Assembly: GCA_945971355.1 (NCBI GenBank)
Contig: CAMFPD010000142.1
Coordinates: forward strand, 1-6,045
From: an uncultured Lachnobacterium sp.
Lineage (GTDB): Bacteria > Bacillota > Clostridia > Lachnospirales > Lachnospiraceae
DNA: 6,045 nt
Reading direction: 5' to 3'
Below, piece by piece: positions 1 through 6,045 of the stretch. The number at the start of each line of letters is the position of its first letter. The stretch's first letter is position 1. The translations under genes and the position numbers were made by a program. The notes beneath the pieces were generated by a model. It saw only the letters and a program-made list of their open reading frames with translations. It had not been told where the DNA came from and ran no database searches.

Positions 1-740
1 TCCACAGGAATAGCCGCTCCTGTAATATAACGTGCCATATCACTGGCAAGGAACAGTGCTAAATATGCACATTCTTCCGGGTTTCCCATACGACCTGCCG
101 GACAGTCTTTTTCGAATAATGCCAGCGCCTGCTCTGGTGCATTTCCAAAAATGGAGGTTCTTGTATAACCTGGACAGATTGCATTTACTGTTATTCCATA
201 AGGTGCATAATCAAGCGCTGCTGACTTTGTCATTCCTACCACACCATGCTTTGTTGCGGTATAGAGTGCTTGCCCGCGCTGTGGCATAATTCCTGCTATA
301 GAAGCTACATTGATTAAGAATCCACCTGTACTATGAGATTTAAATATTGCTTCTGCTCCGTATTTCATACCAGCAAAAACACCTTTACTGTTTAAGGCAA
401 AAATCTTGTCAAAATCCTCCATTTCATATTCATGGAGAGGATTTCCCCCCTGACCGATTCCTGCATTACTTACTATTCCATCTAGTCTTCCATAATGCTC
501 TACCGTCTTTTCAATCAGATTTTTAATCTGCTCACTATCACTGCAATCAGTTTGAATAAAGATTGCATCTCCACCTTTTGCACAGATTTCATCTGCTACT
601 GCCTGTCCCTGCTCGATACTTCTTGCCGCACAGACTACTTTCATGCCATTCTCTCCATAAATCTTTGCAATTGCTTCCCCAATTCCTCGGCTTGCACCTG
701 TTACAATAGCCACTTTGCCTTTTACACTTGAAAAATCCAT
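1..740 (-). CDS. Short-chain dehydrogenase/reductase (SDR), 3' end cut by window edge
   Basis: This is a classical SDR, an NAD(P)(H)-dependent soluble oxidoreductase acting on an alcohol or ketone. The 246 visible residues form one Rossmann-fold domain. They contain the cofactor motif TGASRGIG (14-21), an SNAG motif (91-94, Ser replacing the usual first Asn), Asn117, Ser147 and the YTATK motif with Tyr160 and Lys164. These complete the Asn-Ser-Tyr-Lys catalytic tetrad. A CPG turn (189-191) and the ending TGAAIPVD match the last strand of the fold, so only about 5-15 residues are missing. Arg18 in the glycine motif and Arg40 just after strand beta-2, with no acidic residue at the end of that strand, suggest NADP(H) preference (inference). 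The ATG at 740 is chosen because AAAAGGAG sits 5 bases upstream and the Rossmann fold starts right after it. It is last of the visible genes, 50 bases after the rhamnosidase. A role as a sugar or sugar-acid dehydrogenase is plausible from context, but the substrate is unknown; such proteins are often mislabelled as FabG. Confidence 0.93.
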   Translation of the reverse strand, partial: MDFSSVKGKVAIVTGASRGIGEAIAKIYGENGMKVVCAARSIEQGQAVADEICAKGGDAIFIQTDCSDSEQIKNLIEKTVEHYGRLDGIVSNAGIGQGGNPLHEYEMEDFDKIFALNSKGVFAGMKYGAEAIFKSHSTGGFLINVASIAGIMPQRGQALYTATKHGVVGMTKSAALDYAPYGITVNAICPGYTRTSIFGNAPEQALALFEKDCPAGRMGNPEECAYLALFLASDMARYITGAAIPV

Positions 741-745
741 TTCTT

Positions 746-753
746 CTCCTTTT
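746..753 (-). promoter_or_regulatory. Ribosome binding site of the SDR gene
   Basis: On the minus strand the sequence reads AAAAGGAG, with 5 bases between GGAG and the ATG at 740. It lies in the 50-base gap after the rhamnosidase stop codon. The rest of that gap is AT-rich and shows no hairpin followed by a U-run, so it does not look like a terminator. This supports co-transcription and fixes the SDR start. Confidence 0.8.
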
Positions 754-790
754 CTCTAATAGTTACTCCAATAAAAATATATCTGCCATA

Positions 791-3349
791 TTACAAGCGA
801 TAACTTCCGGCAGCCAGCAACATCCTTCTTCCATCTGGCAAAATAACCTCAGCTTTTGTGTTAGCCGGAATCCCTATCTCATAGACAATCTTATCACCCT
901 CATATTTCCAACCACTTGAAATCGCACCATATGGTGAATGGTACATAGCATTTGCATAACCTAATTCTTTGTTTGGATGAGGACAAATCCGTATCTGTCC
1001 GCCAGATACCTGAATACCACAAACTCCATCCATAAGCCATCCACAGATTGCTCCATAAGAATAGTGATTCAATGACTCCCTTACCTCACCCTTCTCGTTG
1101 ATTCCATCCCAGGTCTCCCAAATGGTGGTTGCTCCCTGTTTTACCTCATACAACCAGCTTGGTCTGGTATCCTGTAGTAACAGTCTGTAAGCTGTTTCCT
1201 CATATCCATAATCACAAAGCACACGAGTCAGATTCGGGGTTGATAGAAAGCCTGTATTGAGATGATAATCGCATGCAATTACCAAATCATTTAAATCGGA
1301 AGCAGCCTGTTTTGCCTCTTCTCCATCTAACAGTTCAAAAGCAAGTGCTCGCACATAATCAGCCTGTCTGTCAGACTTGATTCTTCCATCATAAGTGGCT
1401 ATAAATCGCCATGCTTTTTTTGCCATATCTGCTGTCTTTTTATAGTGCGCTGCATCTTCCTTGTATCCAAGAATCGTAGAAATCTCTGTCATCATCTGTC
1501 CTGAGCGAGCAAGAAATGCGGTTGCGACCTTTCCCTGCGGTGTTCGCATTGCTGAAGTACTTTCCACATCAGGCTCACACCATTCACCATAGTCGATACC
1601 AGTTTCAATGGTATACCTGCGATATGGATTTCTCTTAAATCTCTTTATAGGATTTGCTGGCGCCTTCTTTGCACGGTCTTCCAAAAATCCATACCATTTC
1701 TTCATCATCTCATAGTTTTCTTCGAGAATTCTGATATCACCATTTCGCTGATACAAGGTATATGGCACGATAATGCAGGCATCTCCCCAGCCAACAGAAC
1801 CTGCCAATAACCCAGAGAAAAAGCTTGGCTGATTGTTCCTTGGCGCAATGTTTGCCACCTTTCCATCCTTATGCTGGGCAATTCGACATTCTCCTAACCA
1901 TTTGCGAATAACAGGGTACGCATCCATCAGATAAATACCTGTATGAACAAACACTCCCATATCTCCAGTCCATGCAGCACGTTCTCTGGTCGGGCAGTCC
2001 GTTGGAACATCACAAAAATTAGACTTCTGACTCCAGATACTATTTCGGACTAACTTATTGACCATCTCATTGCCGCACGAAAATTCCGTCAATTGATCCA
2101 TCTTTGAATAAACAGCTATTGCAGTAAATGATGCTGTACTTAAATCGATTGTGGTATCAACCTTCGCATAACGAAATCCCCAGATAGAAAATTTGGTTTT
2201 ATATTTATTCTCACCCTCAGTACATGTATAGATTATCCTCTGCTTGGTTCCACCTTCCTTATGACGTTTTCTGTCCTGAAAATTCTCCTGAGTAAAATTA
2301 CCATTTTCATCCAAGGTTTCACCATGGGTGAGTTCTATAATCTCTCCTTCTTTTGCATCAACAGAAAACTCAACATATCCCGCAAGATTCTGTCCAAAAT
2401 CAATTACAGTTTCTCCGTTTGGAGTATTAAAAATCTTACCTTCGAACCTCTCCATCTCACAAATTGGTACACAATTGGAGCAAATAAGCGAATCATATGA
2501 AAAATCCTCGATTTTCACCTCATGATAGTCTGTTATTTCTCGAATTCTTCCATCAACCACTTCTCCCTGCTGCATATCATTTTCTCGAATCGGACCTTCT
2601 TGAGAAGCTTCCCATTTTTCATCAGAAATACAGATTATTTCTCTATCTGCTTCCAACTGAAATAATAGCGCAACATCTGTTCCAAACAGGTTTCTGTCTC
2701 CATCCACACCAGACACACTGCGATACCATCCATCTCCAAGAATCACCTGGACTACGTTTTCTCCTTCGCATAGCAACTCTGTCACATCATAGGTCTGATA
2801 TCCAAGTCTCTTATCATAATTGTAGCTTCCTGGAGCTAATACAAAATCACCTACTCTTCTTCCATTTATCCACGCTTCATACAAACCATGTGCAGTGGCA
2901 TATAATCTGCCAGAACCATTCTCTCTTGTTTTTTTCAAGGTCTGTGAATCCATAACAAAGGTGGTTTTTAAATAGCTGGCAGGTTTATGTATCTCAGGAT
3001 CACAGGTCAACTCCGGATTAATCCATTTTGCTTTCCATTCTCTTTTTTCTAAGATTCCAGTTTCAAAATAGGCCTCTTTACTCCATTCTCCAACCTGATC
3101 ATTCTCATCCCATAGGCGAAGCTTCCATGCATATCTCTGACGACTTTTTACTGTTCCATCATAAATCACATACATTTGGCTGGAATTAGTTTTTCCACTG
3201 TTCCATACCACATTGCCATCTTCCATAATCTGGATTTCATATGCGCTCTGTTCTTTTCCTTCTAAACAGTTCCAGGTCAGACATTGTTTCTTCACATCTA
3301 TTCCTATAGGATTTCTCATATGCTCTGTTTTCAAATTTATTGCCCGCAT
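791..3349 (-). CDS. Alpha-L-rhamnosidase, glycoside hydrolase family 78, probably cytoplasmic
   Basis: This is an inverting glycosidase that releases terminal alpha-L-rhamnose from oligosaccharides or glycosides. The 852 residues follow the usual GH78 plan: an N-terminal Ig/FN3-like domain (about 1-100), a rhamnosidase N domain (about 125-290), a beta-sandwich domain (about 300-415, with VIDFGQNLAGYVEF at 315-328), the (alpha/alpha)6 catalytic barrel (about 415-775) and a C-terminal beta-sandwich (about 778-852). The motif DVPTDCPTRERAAWTGD (447-463) gives Asp451, Glu456 and Asp463. Their spacing equals that of catalytic residues D567, E572 and D579 of Bacillus RhaB as I recall them, with Glu456 as likely general acid. 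GATTIWETWDG (739-749) supplies Glu745 as candidate general base, and LNHYSYGA (760-767) is also typical. There is no signal peptide or membrane segment, so action on imported short substrates is inferred. Start 3349 is preferred over the in-frame ATG at 3319 because only 3349 has a Shine-Dalgarno sequence. The gene lies 48 bases after the TIM-barrel gene. Length is normal and no key residue is missing. The aglycone or linkage is not predictable. Confidence 0.96.
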   Translation of the reverse strand: MRAINLKTEHMRNPIGIDVKKQCLTWNCLEGKEQSAYEIQIMEDGNVVWNSGKTNSSQMYVIYDGTVKSRQRYAWKLRLWDENDQVGEWSKEAYFETGILEKREWKAKWINPELTCDPEIHKPASYLKTTFVMDSQTLKKTRENGSGRLYATAHGLYEAWINGRRVGDFVLAPGSYNYDKRLGYQTYDVTELLCEGENVVQVILGDGWYRSVSGVDGDRNLFGTDVALLFQLEADREIICISDEKWEASQEGPIRENDMQQGEVVDGRIREITDYHEVKIEDFSYDSLICSNCVPICEMERFEGKIFNTPNGETVIDFGQNLAGYVEFSVDAKEGEIIELTHGETLDENGNFTQENFQDRKRHKEGGTKQRIIYTCTEGENKYKTKFSIWGFRYAKVDTTIDLSTASFTAIAVYSKMDQLTEFSCGNEMVNKLVRNSIWSQKSNFCDVPTDCPTRERAAWTGDMGVFVHTGIYLMDAYPVIRKWLGECRIAQHKDGKVANIAPRNNQPSFFSGLLAGSVGWGDACIIVPYTLYQRNGDIRILEENYEMMKKWYGFLEDRAKKAPANPIKRFKRNPYRRYTIETGIDYGEWCEPDVESTSAMRTPQGKVATAFLARSGQMMTEISTILGYKEDAAHYKKTADMAKKAWRFIATYDGRIKSDRQADYVRALAFELLDGEEAKQAASDLNDLVIACDYHLNTGFLSTPNLTRVLCDYGYEETAYRLLLQDTRPSWLYEVKQGATTIWETWDGINEKGEVRESLNHYSYGAICGWLMDGVCGIQVSGGQIRICPHPNKELGYANAMYHSPYGAISSGWKYEGDKIVYEIGIPANTKAEVILPDGRRMLLAAGSYRL

Positions 3350-3356
3350 ATTCTTG

Positions 3357-3363
3357 CTCCTTT
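3357..3363 (-). promoter_or_regulatory. Ribosome binding site of the rhamnosidase gene
   Basis: On the minus strand the sequence reads AAAGGAG, with 7 bases between GGAG and the ATG at 3349. It decides the start over the in-frame ATG ten codons downstream, which has no comparable site. The 48-base gap holding it has no terminator-like hairpin. A TATATAA stretch at its 5' end has no matching -35 box, so no internal promoter is called. Confidence 0.82.
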
Positions 3364-3397
3364 ACTTACAGCTCTCGGCAACACCTTATATAAATGG

Positions 3398-4249
3398 TTA
3401 CCTCACATGTTCATTCATAAATTTCGAAGATAACTGAAGTGACTTCACTGGTGATTTCTCTACCCAGTTCTTGTGGCTCTCCAATACGATAGCCTCAACA
3501 TTGACAGCCAAAGCCTGTTCACACAATGCCTCCAGATTCATATTGCCATATCCAAGCTCACAGCTATCAGACTTTAAAATAGGGGTCATCATAGCTTTTT
3601 CCAACTTTGTTCCACGGTCATTGATGTGATAAAGCTTCATACGTCTATCCAGCTTTTTCATAAGCTCTAATGCACATACACCAGCTTCTGTAGGCCAATA
3701 GGAATCAAGCTCAAATGAAACATATTCTGGATCTGTGTTTTCAATAATATAATCATAAGCAGTCTGCTTACCATCCACTTTCTGAAATTCATAATTATGA
3801 TTGTGGTAAAGAAATGTGATTCCTTCCTCTTTCAGTTTTCTTCCTGCTTCATTTAACTGTCTGCACAAATCATCTACTAAAGCTTTATCACGATAATCGA
3901 ACCTGTACATTCCAGTAATTACTATATCTGAGGTTTCAAATTTTCTCGCTTCTGCTACAACTTCTTTAATATCCCTTTGAATACTTCCCAAGTCCTTGTG
4001 TAGACTCACAACCTTAAGATTTGCTTCCTTTGTCAGACGACTCCAATCCAGATTACCGCCTTTACCTGTAGGCATTCCTGCCGCTTTGGTCAGCATACGA
4101 ACCAGAAATGGTGTTGGATTCACCATAAAGCTATTTAACTCTATTCCATCATATCCGGCTTCCTTTATAATCCTCAAGGTATCTTTTGTCTTTTCTTCTG
4201 TTCCTGTAACTGTACCAAGCATAATCTGCTGTATCGCTTTGATTGCCAT
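3398..4249 (-). CDS. Sugar isomerase/epimerase-like TIM-barrel protein (xylose isomerase-like / AP endonuclease 2 superfamily)
   Basis: This 283-residue soluble protein belongs to the metal-dependent TIM-barrel superfamily holding sugar phosphate isomerases/epimerases, IolE-type dehydratases and tagatose 3-epimerase-like enzymes. Visible signatures are GYDGIEL (32-38, Glu37), SLHKDL (82-87, His84), the typical YHNHNYEF block (148-155), FELDSYW (179-185, with Asp182), YHINDRG (207-213, His208), ELGYGNMN (231-238) and VLESH (255-259, Glu257). By family analogy, divalent metal ligands probably include Asp182, His208 and Glu257, with a further acid earlier in the barrel. NDRG stands where many relatives have KDM or KDR, which marks a subgroup. 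No signal peptide or membrane segment is seen, so it is cytoplasmic. The ATG at 4249 has AAAAGGAG upstream, 7 bases away, and starts only 15 bases after the GH43 stop codon, so translational coupling is likely. Placement between two glycosidases suggests it converts a released or oxidised sugar. The exact reaction (epimerisation, isomerisation, dehydration or elimination on a keto-sugar) cannot be told from sequence. Confidence 0.9.
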   Translation of the reverse strand: MAIKAIQQIMLGTVTGTEEKTKDTLRIIKEAGYDGIELNSFMVNPTPFLVRMLTKAAGMPTGKGGNLDWSRLTKEANLKVVSLHKDLGSIQRDIKEVVAEARKFETSDIVITGMYRFDYRDKALVDDLCRQLNEAGRKLKEEGITFLYHNHNYEFQKVDGKQTAYDYIIENTDPEYVSFELDSYWPTEAGVCALELMKKLDRRMKLYHINDRGTKLEKAMMTPILKSDSCELGYGNMNLEALCEQALAVNVEAIVLESHKNWVEKSPVKSLQLSSKFMNEHVR

Positions 4250-4256
4250 GCCGACA

Positions 4257-4264
4257 CTCCTTTT
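4257..4264 (-). promoter_or_regulatory. Ribosome binding site of the TIM-barrel gene, abutting the GH43 stop codon
   Basis: On the minus strand the GH43 stop codon TAG (4267-4265) is followed at once by AAAAGGAG, then 7 bases and the ATG at 4249. Terminating ribosomes would finish on top of this site, an arrangement that favours translational coupling and leaves no room for a terminator or promoter between the two genes. Confidence 0.82.
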
Positions 4265-6045
4265 CTATCTTACAAACTGAACTATTCCTTCTGTAATTCC
4301 ACACTCATTAAAGGTATCCACACGTACATAATAGGACTGCCCCTCAACCAAAGCGCCAATACGCTGTTTTTCTTCATAAGTAAGGAAACTGTGATATAGC
4401 TTGTCCTCATCATTTCCCCAGAGAATGTTGTATCCTACATTAGACTCTACATTGTTCTTCTCTTTAGAAGTAATCTGCACTTCCATATCAATGTCAGAGG
4501 TTCTTTCAATCTTGTACTTTGCCTGTGAAGGCATTACTCCCTCACAATTGCCAAACACACGTATACCACTGATACATGGATTTTGTTCGTACGGAACCTT
4601 CATTTTGGACAATCGGATAAATCTAACCTGTATTCCGTCCTCCCATACCAGGAAATCATGGCTTAAGTCCGTTGACACATCCGACTTATCCTCTAACACA
4701 AAGAAACTCTCACCATCCAAAGAACCTTCCAGATAGTACTGTGTAGTAAGCTCTGCTTCCTCTATGTATCTGGCCTGTGTGGTACCACGAATCTCTCCCG
4801 GAACTGGAATTACAATTTCATCATCTGCAAAATTAATCTGAATTCCGTGTACATCCATCTCTTTTCCTAAATCCAACATAATCCATTCATCAGCTTTATT
4901 AGTAGCGGCCTGCCACCAGTTCTGTGCATTTTCATTACAAATAAATTCTGGCTCTTTTCCCTTTATAAAAGAAGAGGCAGTTACCTTTTTGCCGTATGAC
5001 AATAACATCCACTCTGGATTTGTCCAGATATCATTTTCATTATCCTCTGTTACCGCTATTGGCCAATCTCCATAGCGCTGATTGCAGCACAACTCACCAT
5101 CTGCATCATATGCAGCTTTCCAGATTCCAACTCTGCGCTCAAAATCATGATTAACACTGATACGCATAGTGGCTGCATGCCATAGATTACCTTTTAAGTC
5201 CTCCATAGTTGAGCCATGTCCTGCTCCAGGCATAAAGCCTCCTGGGTGGTATGAATATGGATTATTTTTTGCCAATGTAAATGGTCCAAGTGGAGAATCC
5301 GATACGTAAACTCCATCACCATATGTATTGTACTGTGTTCCAGCAAATGCATATTGGAGATAATATTTACCCTGATGTTTATCCATCCATGCCCCTTCTA
5401 TATATGGTTTGTCAGTGAACATTCCTTTAATGAGGGGTATATATTGGGGTGGAATCTGTTCTATTGGTGTACTCTGAGTACTTACAAAATACTGAAATGC
5501 AGCCTCAATCTCCTCTTCTGATTTTGGTAATTTCGAATTGTTTTCTCCGATTCTCTCGTATCCATATTTCTCTGGATGTCCAAAGATTAGCTCTCTTCTC
5601 TCACCAATTGGTTCCATGGTTTCTGGATTTAATTCCACTCCCCACATTGGAGTCTCATTGGAACACCCCCAATAGAAATATACACGACCATCATCATCCA
5701 CAAATAGATTAGGATCCCAATAGTCAAAGGTTCCTTCTATTTTTTCGTATGGACCATTTAAGATGTCCTTTGTTCGATACCTATCGCAGTTTTCTCCTCG
5801 TTTCGAAGCGCAAAAATACACATACTCTCCCAAAACTCTCACATCTGGAGCATAATCATACAGAGGTAGTTCTGATGGCAGCTTATGATTTTCCCAGTTT
5901 ACCAAATCATCTGACACCCACACCCCAAGAGTCATTGAAGCAAAGATATAATACCTTCCCTGAAAACAAATCATAGACGGGTCTGCTGCCTCACGGCAAA
6001 TAGATATCTTGTTTTTTCTCTGGTCAGCATTAAATTGGTATCGAT
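4265..6045 (-). CDS. Glycoside hydrolase family 43 with C-terminal discoidin (F5/8 type C) and FN3-like domains, 5' end cut by window edge
   Basis: GH43 enzymes are inverting five-bladed beta-propeller glycosidases, commonly arabinofuranosidases, xylosidases or galactosidases. The frame is open to the right edge, giving 592 visible residues (numbered here from the first whole codon, 6043-6041). The catalytic domain spans about 1-340: EAADPSM (18-24) carries Asp21, the likely general base; YWDPNLFVDDDG (108-119) carries Asp110, the likely pKa-modulating Asp; YIEGAWM (214-220) carries Glu216, the likely general acid; PGAGHGS (272-278) holds the typical active-site His276. A discoidin/CBM32-like domain follows (about 346-500, with NWWQAAT and EWIMLDLG at 375-391 and VRFIRLS at 473-479), then an FN3-like domain (about 506-592). 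The first ATG in view (5974) is residue 24 and lies after Asp21, so it is not the real start, which is beyond the window. Whether there is a signal peptide cannot be seen. It is the first visible gene of the operon. Substrate specificity and GH43 subfamily are not assigned. Confidence 0.93.
   Translation of the reverse strand, partial: RYQFNADQRKNKISICREAADPSMICFQGRYYIFASMTLGVWVSDDLVNWENHKLPSELPLYDYAPDVRVLGEYVYFCASKRGENCDRYRTKDILNGPYEKIEGTFDYWDPNLFVDDDGRVYFYWGCSNETPMWGVELNPETMEPIGERRELIFGHPEKYGYERIGENNSKLPKSEEEIEAAFQYFVSTQSTPIEQIPPQYIPLIKGMFTDKPYIEGAWMDKHQGKYYLQYAFAGTQYNTYGDGVYVSDSPLGPFTLAKNNPYSYHPGGFMPGAGHGSTMEDLKGNLWHAATMRISVNHDFERRVGIWKAAYDADGELCCNQRYGDWPIAVTEDNENDIWTNPEWMLLSYGKKVTASSFIKGKEPEFICNENAQNWWQAATNKADEWIMLDLGKEMDVHGIQINFADDEIVIPVPGEIRGTTQARYIEEAELTTQYYLEGSLDGESFFVLEDKSDVSTDLSHDFLVWEDGIQVRFIRLSKMKVPYEQNPCISGIRVFGNCEGVMPSQAKYKIERTSDIDMEVQITSKEKNNVESNVGYNILWGNDEDKLYHSFLTYEEKQRIGALVEGQSYYVRVDTFNECGITEGIVQFVR

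Larger units (their letters stand above)
1..6045 (-). other. Segment of a glycoside-utilisation operon
   Basis: Four genes on one strand are separated by 15, 48 and 50 bases, each downstream gene having its own AAAGGAG-type ribosome binding site. No rho-independent terminator or credible promoter lies in the gaps. Two glycosidases of different families and two enzymes suited to small-sugar conversion point to a shared catabolic task. The promoter, any regulator and any transporter must lie outside the window. Co-transcription is inferred from layout, not shown. Confidence 0.75.

Noticed and set aside
32..289. Plus-strand open frame of 85 codons opposite the SDR gene
   Set aside because: It is antisense to a clear SDR coding sequence and its translation matches no family I recognise. 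The minus-strand frame explains the sequence fully.
763..789. Tiny minus-strand frame (ATG to TAA, 8 codons) in the gap between rhamnosidase and SDR, considered as a leader peptide
   Set aside because: It has no Shine-Dalgarno sequence, no run of regulatory codons and no attenuator-like hairpins after it. It is most likely chance.
2497..2955. Plus-strand open frame of 152 codons opposite the rhamnosidase
   Set aside because: It lies wholly antisense to a strongly supported GH78 gene, its translation is rich in His, Leu, Phe and Ser with no recognisable domain, and it has no ribosome binding site. It is a shadow frame.
3381..3397. TATATAA stretch after the TIM-barrel gene, considered as a -10 promoter box
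   Set aside because: No matching -35 element is found at the right distance, and AT-rich runs are expected at this base composition. An internal promoter cannot be supported.
4265..5974. GH43 gene starting at the ATG at 5974
   Set aside because: The frame continues upstream to the window edge with clear GH43 sequence including the probable catalytic base. The 5974 Met is internal.

Overview
The window looks like part of a carbohydrate-utilisation operon from a low- to mid-GC Gram-positive anaerobe. A gut or rumen Clostridia member of the Lachnospiraceae type is my best guess. This rests on the AT-leaning codon use (many AGA, GGA and ATA codons), the strong AAAGGAG-type ribosome binding sites, and the resemblance of the enzymes to glycosidases common in that group. 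No marker gene fixes the taxonomy.

All four genes lie on the minus strand, so they are transcribed from right to left. In that order they are: (1) a family 43 glycoside hydrolase whose 5' end is cut by the right edge, followed in the same protein by a discoidin (F5/8 type C, CBM32-like) domain and a fibronectin-III-like domain (6045 to 4265); (2) a sugar isomerase/epimerase-type TIM-barrel protein (4249 to 3398); (3) a complete GH78 alpha-L-rhamnosidase of 852 residues with no signal peptide (3349 to 791); (4) a short-chain dehydrogenase/reductase whose last few codons are cut by the left edge (740 to 1). The gaps are only 15, 48 and 50 bases. Each downstream gene has its own strong Shine-Dalgarno sequence, and I see no terminator or convincing promoter between them, so one polycistronic mRNA is likely.

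My inferred reading is that the operon dismantles a rhamnose-capped oligosaccharide or glycoside. The rhamnosidase removes terminal L-rhamnose, the GH43 enzyme removes a second sugar (arabinose, xylose or galactose type, not resolvable here), and the TIM-barrel protein and the SDR convert released or oxidised sugars. The exact substrate cannot be read from the window.

Coding density is very high and no stretch over 300 bases lacks a gene. I found no RNA gene, mobile element, CRISPR array or long repeat. I did not find a clearly undescribed system. The least characterised part is the TIM-barrel protein and SDR working beside two glycosidases. The most useful annotation correction is that the GH43 frame runs upstream of its first visible ATG and carries the catalytic aspartate there.
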